From NCBI GenBank assembly GCA_016936975.1, contig JAFGWU010000073.1, forward strand, positions 1 through 52,779: 52,779 nt of DNA, given 5' to 3'. The stretch is from Bacteroidales bacterium. Its GTDB lineage: Bacteria > Bacteroidota > Bacteroidia > Bacteroidales > GCA-2748055. Of this stretch, positions 33,114 to 43,100 are shown in pieces (positions within the stretch are counted from its first letter, which is position 1; every line of letters starts with the position of its first letter). The notes beneath the pieces are model-generated. The model was not told the DNA's origin, did not search any database, and saw only the letters and a program-made list of their open reading frames with translations. The position numbers and the translations under genes were made by a program.

Positions 33114-36100
33114 CAGGAGCGCCTTTTTTGTCGCGCAGACCGCGCCGTTCTTCTCCAGCACAACCGTGTAGATGCCGGGCGGGAACGGGGTCCAATCGAC
33201 GGGCAGGCTGTAACTGCCCGGGGTCTGTATCTGTTCCGTAAACACGTGCAACAGCCGTCCTGAAAGATCGGTCAGGCAGATGCGTACTCCGGCCTTCTCC
33301 TCGAGCCGGTAGGATATTATGCTTTTGCCGGTCACCGGATTGGGAAAGACAGAAAGCGCGTCAGCCTGCCTCATCTTCCGGGATGGCAGGGATGTAAACG
33401 GTTCACCAATAGCAAATGAGCCCCAGCAGGAGAAATGCCTGGCATTATCCGAACCGATCGCACCGTTCCAGGTCCCGAGTTCAGAATCCTCGTCCCTGCA
33501 GGTAAACACCAGCTGGATTTCTGCCGTCTCCGCCCCGGGTGCAAGCGACCCGATATAGATGCTGTCGGGCCCGACCAGTTCAAGGGCTTCATTGAAGCTG
33601 ACAGACAACCAGGCATTTTCGGCTGTTACGGCACCCGTATTGGTTACCACGATGCAAACGGTTCCCGTTTCATTCAGTGCGAGACTTATTTTATCGGAGC
33701 CTGTTACCGACGGGATCAGCACAGCCGGTATCTCCATGTTATTGGTCACTGTATCCAGCAGGCCGGCAACATGGTCCGTGAGCCTGCTGTCGGCTTCAAG
33801 GTTCTGATCAATCATATCGGCCACCACTGAAGCCGACGCCCCTGTTGAGTCGGCAATCGCCATCAACAGTTTGAAATAGATCAGGAACCGCTCCTGTCCG
33901 GCCATGGCGTGATAGGATTTCAGCGAATCCCACATCGGGGTGAAGCTGTCGATCTCTTCCGGTGCCATGCTGGCTACGGCCATAACCGGAGAAGCGGCAC
34001 GAAGGATATTGTTGTTGTGTTCCTTTTCAGCATCCCGTAACAGGATCATATCCGATGCCACACCCACGTTATCACCCGATAACACCTTATCCTTTATCCC
34101 GAGGAGTATCTCGGAATAGGTCGATCCTTCCGATTGAACCGAGGCTTTTAATCGGCTGACATGGCCGGGGTTCGCAGGTGAACCTGCATACTGCGGCGTT
34201 GCAGGATCGCGCAGGGCCGATTTTTTCGGTTTGCCCTCGGGAAAGAATATATCGTCCACGGTACCGCCCATATGGGAGGGAACCGCAAAGAATGTCCCGG
34301 TGGAGATCCCCAGAGCGGTGACCACCTCAACATAGGCCGCTATTCTCATGTAAAAGCTAATTTCCTCCAGGATATTTGCTATAGGGATCACTTTAATGGT
34401 GCCCACCCATCCCAGTATGTTTGCTGTGATCATAAACAACCTGGCATTGAACCTGAGCACATTGGAAGCCTCCACCGTCATCCCCACGCTGTTCTTCTCG
34501 CCGGACACATAATCCACCTCTTCCATAAAGGCATCATAAAAGGTGCCGTTATACCAGTTATCCATGGAGTAATCGAGACCTTTTTCAATCTTTGGTGCCG
34601 TCAGCCGATCGATATAGACATACTGAATAAACGGAACCTTGAGCATCCCGGCTACATCCCTGACGATGTTGTCCCACTGATCTTCCCCGAACACCGTGGT
34701 CCAGCCCGTTGCATATTCACTCCATACCTCCTCCCAGGCATTCATCAGGATAATATCCCCGGGGGGACCCACTTCAGCGCCTGCCATCGCAACCGCCTCC
34801 GTAACCCTGTTATAGATCTCCACTTTGATGAGTTCCTGTACAGTGATCTGCATGAGCTCCTGGAATACCTCCTGTGCTCCCCCCATACCCATGGCAGATT
34901 GCACCATTCCCAAAAGGATATCCAGCAGACTGGTCATCCAGTCGTTGGAATAAACAACAAAGGAGATGAGATCCCCGAAATTATAGAACATCTCACTGCC
35001 CAGTCTGTATCCCTCATTAAACAGGTCGCACACCATATATTCCACCAGCATTAACCTGGCCAGGCTTTCCGCGTGCTGTTCATGAAAATCGCCTGCCCGC
35101 AGGTTTATATGTTCCGAAACGGCATCCATCGCATCCGAATAGTTCAGGTATGGGACCAGGTCGCTTTCGGTTTCCCGGATCTGCCGGAGGGTATCGCTCA
35201 GCCACACCTGGTAGCGGAACAGCGAGTCGGCCAGCGTCAGGGTAAGGCTGTTATATCCCGGGCCCAGGGTGAAGGAGTGGGTCCGGGAGCAGTCGATATC
35301 CCCGCCTCCCTGATCGGCGGCCTTGAAAAGCTGTACTTCACAACTGCCCGGGGAGAGCCCGGCAAACAACACGATTCCTTTGCTGTTGGTAAACTGCTTG
35401 ACCGCCATTGGGGTGCTGTTCCGGAAAAGACCGGCCTCCACCCCTTCCAAAGGATCCTCCTCATTGATCTCCATATAGGTGAAATCGACATAGGTATCTT
35501 TTACATGCAGTTCAAGGATGGAAGACGTCCCGGTGGTTATTCCGATGCCGGTAACGGGTATATCGACAAGCTGGTTTCCGGGATCATTGGTTATGAGGCG
35601 CAGGTTTTCGGTATAGGTAACCTCTCCTGCAGGGGTGAACCGCAAGGCCAGTTCCAATGAGTCGCCCGGCTGAACATAGGCGGGGAAACTGCTGCCTTCC
35701 AGTTTGAACTCATCCGTATTGCTCAGCTCGTATCCGCCGATAATGAGCGGGGCCCCTCCGTCATTACGGATGGTGAGCGGGAGGATCCGGAAGCTCTCTG
35801 TCCACACCTCACCGAACGGCAATGTGGAGGGATTGCAGTGAAATACAGGGAGTCCGGATACGAGATTGTAGTAGACCACCATCTGCTCCTTCGGGGAAAG
35901 GATGTCTTCAGGTTTTGCCTGTACCACGATGTGCGGCATGCCGTTGCTGTCAAAAACCATGTCGGCCGATTTGAACTTCTCGCAGTTCGGGTCAATGGTC
36001 TCGTAGGACCAGGCCATGCCATCATACCTGAACAGTACCAGGTGTCCCTCGGTGGCGTGGAGGGTCAGAATGGCAGGATGACCATCCCGGTCCATTGCGA

Positions 36101-36980
36101 TCCGGTTGCCGTTATCGGTTTCAAAAGACGATCCGGTAATCGTTTCAGTGGTCCAGTTCACCCAGTCGAAGTGCAGGTATTTCACAAATACGAACGGAAA
36201 ACCGGTCATATCGATAAACTTCCCGGTAAGATGGACATGGTCGTTTTCGTCGAGCACAAAATCCGTATCATCCCGGGTGGCCGAAAAGAACACCGGCTGG
36301 TGCGGCGCTGTGAAGCTCTTCCAGGTATCGGTCCCTTCATCATAGCTGGCCAGGAACAATGTGTTGCCCGTCTCGAGCATAACAACGGGCGTGTCATCCG
36401 ATTTCAGTCTCAGTCTTATAGCTAAATTGCTGAAGGGGGATTTCTTTTTTACCCAATTCCCGTCCCTTCTGAAGGCCAGATAGAAATACTCATCATTTAT
36501 ATTATAGTAACCGATGACGGGATCGCCGGCGGATGTCAGGGCAATATGGGTGGAACTCATGGGGAGGTGCCAATCACACTCCTCAATGTCCTCCTTTATC
36601 CAGGCATCCTGTTCAAGGGTCATATATTTGACTCCGAAAATGTTTGCCGGTTCAAGTACCAGGGTGCCATTCTCGAAGCAGACATGCGGCTTCCCGTTAT
36701 CATCCAGGGCCAGTCCTGCTGACCAGCCGGTGTAGCCGCTGGTATCGATGATCTGCATGTTCCATGTGTTGCCGGTCCGTTCCAGCATTCTCAGATCCAC
36801 AAAATCGGCATCCATATGGACGATCACCGGGTTATCCAACGGGTCCAGTGCTATTTTACAATAACTGCCCAGGTCATTGCCACTGCTGTCGGCAACCTGC
36901 CTGTTCCAGACCTGCGACCGGGCAGGTAACGAACAGATGGCCTGACAGATAATTGCGAATACGATTGTGAAATTTTTCAT
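33099..36980 (-). CDS. Large T9SS-exported propeller protein with helical block (1293 aa)
   Basis: Signal peptide about 1-22 (ending PARSQ). Residues 25-385 form a beta-propeller-like region with repeated IALD...GNPVIVH, LALDDNGKPHVCFE and MVFDSNGMPHIVVQ blades. A choice-of-anchor/ASH-like Ig domain follows (about 385-485, PLTIRNDGGAPLIIGGYELSN), then a carboxypeptidase-regulatory-like domain (about 490-600). Residues of about 615-1080 are predominantly helical, with hydrophobic stretches near 849-871 and 880-901, and match nothing I recognise. A CARDB-like Ig domain (about 1090-1190) and a T9SS sorting domain (about 1205-1293, SVFPNPVTGKSIISYRLEE ... GIYTVVLEKNGA) complete it. It is first of three giant minus-strand T9SS genes reading from the left; each has its own upstream element. 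Confidence 0.85.
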   Translation of the reverse strand: MKNFTIVFAIICQAICSLPARSQVWNRQVADSSGNDLGSYCKIALDPLDNPVIVHMDADFVDLRMLERTGNTWNMQIIDTSGYTGWSAGLALDDNGKPHVCFENGTLVLEPANIFGVKYMTLEQDAWIKEDIEECDWHLPMSSTHIALTSAGDPVIGYYNINDEYFYLAFRRDGNWVKKKSPFSNLAIRLRLKSDDTPVVMLETGNTLFLASYDEGTDTWKSFTAPHQPVFFSATRDDTDFVLDENDHVHLTGKFIDMTGFPFVFVKYLHFDWVNWTTETITGSSFETDNGNRIAMDRDGHPAILTLHATEGHLVLFRYDGMAWSYETIDPNCEKFKSADMVFDSNGMPHIVVQAKPEDILSPKEQMVVYYNLVSGLPVFHCNPSTLPFGEVWTESFRILPLTIRNDGGAPLIIGGYELSNTDEFKLEGSSFPAYVQPGDSLELALRFTPAGEVTYTENLRLITNDPGNQLVDIPVTGIGITTGTSSILELHVKDTYVDFTYMEINEEDPLEGVEAGLFRNSTPMAVKQFTNSKGIVLFAGLSPGSCEVQLFKAADQGGGDIDCSRTHSFTLGPGYNSLTLTLADSLFRYQVWLSDTLRQIRETESDLVPYLNYSDAMDAVSEHINLRAGDFHEQHAESLARLMLVEYMVCDLFNEGYRLGSEMFYNFGDLISFVVYSNDWMTSLLDILLGMVQSAMGMGGAQEVFQELMQITVQELIKVEIYNRVTEAVAMAGAEVGPPGDIILMNAWEEVWSEYATGWTTVFGEDQWDNIVRDVAGMLKVPFIQYVYIDRLTAPKIEKGLDYSMDNWYNGTFYDAFMEEVDYVSGEKNSVGMTVEASNVLRFNARLFMITANILGWVGTIKVIPIANILEEISFYMRIAAYVEVVTALGISTGTFFAVPSHMGGTVDDIFFPEGKPKKSALRDPATPQYAGSPANPGHVSRLKASVQSEGSTYSEILLGIKDKVLSGDNVGVASDMILLRDAEKEHNNNILRAASPVMAVASMAPEEIDSFTPMWDSLKSYHAMAGQERFLIYFKLLMAIADSTGASASVVADMIDQNLEADSRLTDHVAGLLDTVTNNMEIPAVLIPSVTGSDKISLALNETGTVCIVVTNTGAVTAENAWLSVSFNEALELVGPDSIYIGSLAPGAETAEIQLVFTCRDEDSELGTWNGAIGSDNARHFSCWGSFAIGEPFTSLPSRKMRQADALSVFPNPVTGKSIISYRLEEKAGVRICLTDLSGRLLHVFTEQIQTPGSYSLPVDWTPFPPGIYTVVLEKNGAVCATKKALLFNTQ

Positions 36981-37081
36981 CAGTTGATCAGTTAATATGT
37001 GTTTTATTTCTGTACTCTTAGTCTAGTTTCTTAAGGGGCTAGACCAGTAAGATTCTCGATTTTTAGCAGATTTCTTAGTAG

Positions 37082-37101
37082 CCACGCAAAGCATTACGTG
37101 G
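37082..37101. promoter_or_regulatory. Shared 18-bp element upstream of giant T9SS gene, copy 1
   Basis: CCACGCAAAGCATTACGT is identical at 37082-37099 and 44217-44234, and a diverged copy lies at 51953-51976. Each lies 60-120 bp upstream of one of the three giant minus-strand T9SS genes. In this copy the ends CCACG and CGTGG are inverted repeats. A regulatory role is inferred from position. The surrounding gap (36981-37195) has no gene. Confidence 0.5.
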
Positions 37102-37148
37102 AATGAAGAATCAAAAACCTGCAACATGGACCCTGCACCCTGCAACGT

Positions 37149-37174
37149 CTTGATCATTGAATATTGGGTGTTGA
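37149..37174. repeat. 26-bp dispersed 3'-end element, copy 2
   Basis: Second copy of the element at 33087-33113 (three mismatches). It lies 22 nt past the stop of the 2320-aa T9SS gene, next to a degenerate CCCTGCA-type run (about 37125-37146). Confidence 0.75.
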
Positions 37175-37195
37175 TTTTTGTTTATTGTTTATTGT

Positions 37196-40100
37196 TTATC
37201 TTACCATCACCACTTCATTGTAAACTCCTTCACCACAGGTTAACCGCAGATGATAACTTCCTGCGGGCAATGCATGGACATCCAGTTCAATCCCCGTTTC
37301 TGTGATACCCCTGTACCCGGTATCGATCAGTTTCTGTCCTGTTACGGCAAATAGTTCAATCCTTATTTTTCCCTGCAATACAGGTTCATTCAACGGTTCA
37401 ATCACCAGGAAATCCCCGGCCGGGTTTGGATAGATGCGAAACATCCTTTCTGCTCCTTCCCTGTCGCTGATACCGGTAATCTGCACGATGGTTATTTCAC
37501 TTGCTGAAACGAGCGCATCAACCAGGATGGTCCTGCCCGCCGGGCCCACCTCGATCGGGAAGTCCGGATCGCTCATCGGGACACCCATGTAATCGACCAA
37601 AAAGTTGTACTGCCCGTCTTCCAGTCCTCCGAAACGGTATCCGCCATCGGAGCCGGAAAGGTCGGCCCCTGCCAGGACATCCGATCCATGGACGGTCAGG
37701 TACACCATGGTGCCCGGCACCGGCGTCCCCTCGGCATGGTCACCGTAAGCCAGTTTCAGTCCGCCCGATCCGTTCGTACTTAACACCTGTCCGCTGATCT
37801 CTCCCTCACCGCTTCCTTCCTCCGGCCTCATCCGGCAATAGATATCCGCTCCTTCCACGTCGCCTGCCACGTTTACCGGTCCGGCTTCATACAATGCCAG
37901 CGCTCCGCCGCTGTAAGTCGGCAGGTAACCCGGGTAGTTCACGGTATCGGGTATAACCTTTATGATGTAGCTGTCTGAATATAGTCCATCGAACAGATAA
38001 ATCCCTTCTCCTGTGAGCGAACCACCGGTAAACGGTTCCGGTTCTCCTTCAGCATACAGATCTGCACTCCCTGATGAGATAACCAGTGAGCTGTCTTCGC
38101 TGTATGCCCTTCCCGATAGCGACCAGGTCTCAAGGATAAACCGGATAAACAGGCTGTCGCTAACCACACTCCCCGTTCCGTCGGTCACCTGCAGCCTGGC
38201 ATAATATTCCCCTGATGCGGTATAGGTATGCAATGGGTTCAGAATATCGGATGAGGTTCCGTCGCCAAACTCCCACTGCATGGTTAACGGACTTTTCCCG
38301 CCGAGGATGTCAGCCGCAAATTGTACCTCGAGGAGGTTGTCCTTTAATTCCTGCCATGCATAAATCTGCACCAGTGGGGCTGTATCTGAACCGGCCAGGA
38401 TCAGGACCGAATCGGTGGCCACAGAACCATCCTGGTCGGTGACGGTTACGGTGGCATTATACTTTCCCTGCTCCTGGTAGGTATGGACCGGATCTTCTCC
38501 ATTGCCGGTATTTCCATCACCGAATTCCCAGTCTATGGTATATGGAGCTGTTCCCCCCACCGGTGTTGAATGGAATCCCACCTCCAGGGGAACCATTCCT
38601 TTTGGCGGGGTGGCACCTGCTGAAACAACCAGCTCCAGCGGTTCACCAAGTCCGACGCCCTTTAACATAACTGAATCATTGGAAATAATTGCATATTCCT
38701 GTTCAATGATCCACCATGCGCTCTTCTCTCCCTCATACAAAGGAGTGAAGCGTATGGTATCGGTAAAGCTTTCCCCGGCCTGGAGGGCAGCGGGAAATCC
38801 GGAATGCATAAATTCATAAAGGTTATCCCCTTCAATCCTCACAACAATATTTTCTACAGGAACCGTACCTGAATTGGTTACCTCTATAAACCTGGCCGTA
38901 CCGGTTTGTTCAAGCGGCACCGAACCCAGGTCAAGTTCACCAACACTGACAGTCAGCTCCCTGCGATAACTCGAACCGTTCAGGTCTGCATAAGCATCAC
39001 TGGCATTCGAGCTTATTTTCAGTTCGGCCTCAAAATCACCCTCTGCAACAGGATGGAAGGTTACTGTAACCGTACAGGACGCCCCGGGTTCAACGGTTGA
39101 AGCATTGCAGGTGGCTGTAAACGCTTCCGGGTTGGTGCCTGTTATATCCACAGCCGCTATCTCCAGAAGAGCGGTTCCCGTATTGGTTAAGATGATATCC
39201 TTCTGTTTTGAGGAGTTATTCTCAGCGTATCCGAAATTGAGGTTGTAGGTGTTCAGGGCACAGAGGGGTTTGGCAATATACCCTGTCAGCTGTACTGAAA
39301 AGTCGGGATCATTGATATCATTGGAGGTGATGTAGAGCCTGGTATCCTGTGGACCAGTCTTTACAGGAGAAAACGTAATCAGTATACTGCAGGAATCGCC
39401 GGGGGCAACCACAGAGCAATCGTTGCTGACCAGCTTAAAATCGGTTGGGATTACAGTTGAACCTCCCCCCGGCCTGTGTTCAACCTTAATTTCACTGATT
39501 TCCAACGGGAGCGCGCCCCTGTTGCAGATATAGTACCTGCAGGAATCGGATTCTCCTACCATTGCATAATATTTTATATAATCAGGTTTCAGCTCCATGA
39601 CAGGCGCCGGTGTTCCACCTTTCAGCCATACATCCACATACATAAACTCGGTACCGTTGAACCATATTTTCAGATTGGCCAGGGACATATCTGCCTTCGC
39701 AGGTGCATATACGATTTTAACCGTATCGCTTTCACCCGGTTCAAGTATGTTGTGTTCCGATATGACTGTAAAAAAGGTTGATCCCGTAATGGAAAGCGTG
39801 TCAATGTGCACCCTGTCGGATGAAGGATTTGAAATAATGCAGTATTTTTCAATGCTTTCACCCGGTCCGACCAATCCAAAATTGAGGAAATCCGTATTCG
39901 CTATGATATAAGGCAACGGCGGTCTGATGATATACTTTATCGGGGCGTCAATGCCTTCAGACACATGCAGGAAGGCGATATGGGTATTTTCTCCATTATC
40001 CCTTTCCATGCGAACATTGCCAAAAGTACTGTATTTATATAACCTTTGGGCGATGCGTTGTCGCACCCAGTTCCCGGAGTGATTAAAAGCAAGTATTAAA

Positions 40101-43100
40101 TCCCCGTATTTTTCATATACCACGGAAACACCGTCCGGGAAATCCGGATCAACCAGGAATCGACTCAGGTAGTATCCGGAGTCAACGGTTATGAAGGCCG
40201 GACCCTCTTCCCGGAATGAGGCAACCCTTAGCCTGTTTGAATTTCGATTGTAATAGCAGAAGTATGGCTGATCGTCCCGGTCCATGGATATGATGGCCCC
40301 GCTATAGGACAGTCTGTGGTTTCCCCATGCTGGATCTATTATTTCCGTGTCTGTCCATGTACCATTTGGATCCTTGTAACGGTGCCATATGGGTTGCTCA
40401 TCCTCATCGGTATAGCCGGTATAGCTGATGTGCGGATCCAGGTTGGAATCCACGCAAATGTCAAAGCCACCTCTTGCTTCAGGTAACTTCTCACGGGTGG
40501 TCCATTGCTGATTTTCCTGTTGGGAATAATAAATGCGATAAGGATGAAAGTTATATTGACTGAATTCCATGCCATACATCATATGCAGGTTATCATTCGA
40601 CGCGGCTTCTATATCAAGTCCTCCAAAACCAAAATACTGGTTCATACCTATCATCCGGCTATCCCATCTGTTTGCATTTTTAGTGTAATAATACAAATAA
40701 TGCCAGGTACTGTCCCGATGCATAATATTCAGCACAGGATTGGCCCACACCACTTTCACCCGTCCGGATCGGTCCAATACCAGGTCGGCGGGCTCATAGT
40801 AGCCCCCTTCATATTCGTCGTAGGGACGGTTATTATCAAACGTGCTTATGTATTCTTCCTTCCATCCTGAATAATCATTGCGGAACGCATAGAAGATGGA
40901 GTCATGCCTTTTGTAAGCCATATGCACCGTGCCATCCGGTTCCAGGTCCATCCCGAAAAATGATTTTGCAGGGATATCTTCCCGGGTCATCAGGCTCACG
41001 TCGGTGGTTTCTGAAATACTATTATTTGAAGGATCGGGATCGAAATAGTTGCCTGATGATTCGACCTTAAAAAGGAAGCGGCCCGTCTCCTTAGTCGCAC
41101 ACCTGATGGTCCAGGACAGGGTATCCCCGTTTTGAAAAAGAGGGATGGTGGAAACCAGTATGTTTCCAAATTGGCCCGGTGAATAACCCGGCATTACATT
41201 ATTTTCGAGCACCAGTCCTTCCGGTATGGTGCAGGTTATTCTTACACTGTCTGCATCATCCGGACCGTCATTCACGATTTTCAATTTATAGAGAATATCA
41301 TCTTCCAGTGTAACAGGATCTTCACTCTCCTCAATGTAAAGCTGTATATCAGATCCGGGCGGGCGATCCCATATATAGATGTCGGCATTGCCATTCCTGA
41401 AATCGGTCCAGACCACTCGTCCTTTTGAGGTCCGCGGACCGGATTGTCCGCCGCCGGCTGAGCTGACCATATGTTCTTCCCCACTGGTGCGCCCTTCCAT
41501 CATAAACTGAAACACATTGGATTCCCCGTTCCGGTCGTCGAGATAGGCCACAGAGATGTCATCCAGGTGCGGCATTTCCTGGTTGAAGGAACCGCTCATC
41601 CGGAATGTGTAGTCGATGGTTTCATCCATGGTCAAGTAGTAGGGATAATAGATGCAAATATCCCAGGTAGAGTAACGTTTGTCGGCATATGCCACCCTGA
41701 CCTTATCCAGCGTCGATTCGGCCCAGACCACCGGGTTGGCCTGTTCCGAACTATGGTCGGCCACCGCCATCTCCTGCCCGTTATTGAGATTGTACATATA
41801 TATGTCAGGGTTGTCGTTCCGGTAATCCTGCCATGCAATAAAGTTTCCTGAAATCGAAGGGGTATATTGCGCCCGGTCGGCGCCACAAATCAGCTCCTCC
41901 TGTTTCGTATCCAGATCGTACATATAGATATCCGTCTTCCAATCCCGGCTATCTGACCAGACGATTCTGGCACCATATATATCGGGGGTGCTCTGATTTT
42001 GTGAGGCCGTACAGACTGCTATCTCTCCCCGTATGGAATCGTGCATGAAGATATCCCTGTCACCGTTCCTGTAATCCTCCCATACGACCCGTTCTCCCCA
42101 TACCCTGGGATTGCGCTGGTCGGCGGGGTCATCGGTAATCTGCGTGGTATCGCCTGTCTCCAGGTTGAGCATATAGATATCGTAGTTTTCATTCCGGTTG
42201 TCCTCCCATACCACGATATCGCCGTCGATGTCGGGGGCGGACTGTACCCCGTAACCGACCACCAGGGCTTTCTCGATGTAGGGTGCCAATGTGGATATGT
42301 CTTTATCGGGCAATGAATCATACTGGTTATAAGTATCTTTTGCTCTCACACTGAAAGTATAGATGGTTCCCTCTTCCAGGTCCGTCACATTGCAGGATGT
42401 ATCGTAAGGGGCAGTCACCCGGATGAGCGTTCCGTCCATATAGAGTTCGTAAGCTTTAATCCCGAAATCCTCCTCCGGGACCGGCCACATCACCTCGATG
42501 GAGTGCTCCGTTATTTCTCCACTCTGTATGGCGGAGCCATCCGGCCAGTCCGGTGGCAGATCGGTTTTGGTACTAATAATCTCCGAGGTAAGGATTGGGC
42601 TCCAGTTCTTTGCCGCATCATAGGCCTGCACGCCGAAAATATAGGAGGTTTCAGATTCAAGATGCTTTACCACGAAAGGCGGATCCCCGAAGATGGTATC
42701 GTGCGGCAGGTTATCGATGAATATGGCATACCCCGTCACACCAAAATCGTCGTGTGCTTTATCCCACAAAAGCGTCACGCTGGTGCTGGTGAGTTTTTCA
42801 GGGTTGGAGATTACGCCGGCCATCTCCGGCCAATGCGGCACGCTGTCATAGGGGGTGGTTACACTTTTCGAGAGCGCGCTGCTCCAGTTGCCGGCACCAT
42901 CGCCGGCTTTTACCTGCATGGCATAGGTCCCTTCCGGTGCCAGGTCTTTAAGAAGCAGGACGGTGTCGTTGACCTCCTCGATCAATTCAACCAGGCTGCC
43001 ATTCATTGATACCTTATAAGCCTCCACCGCAATGCTATCGGTTGCTTTTGGCCAGTGCAATGCAAAGCGCGATCCCTCCAGGTTCGTTACTTTGAGATCC

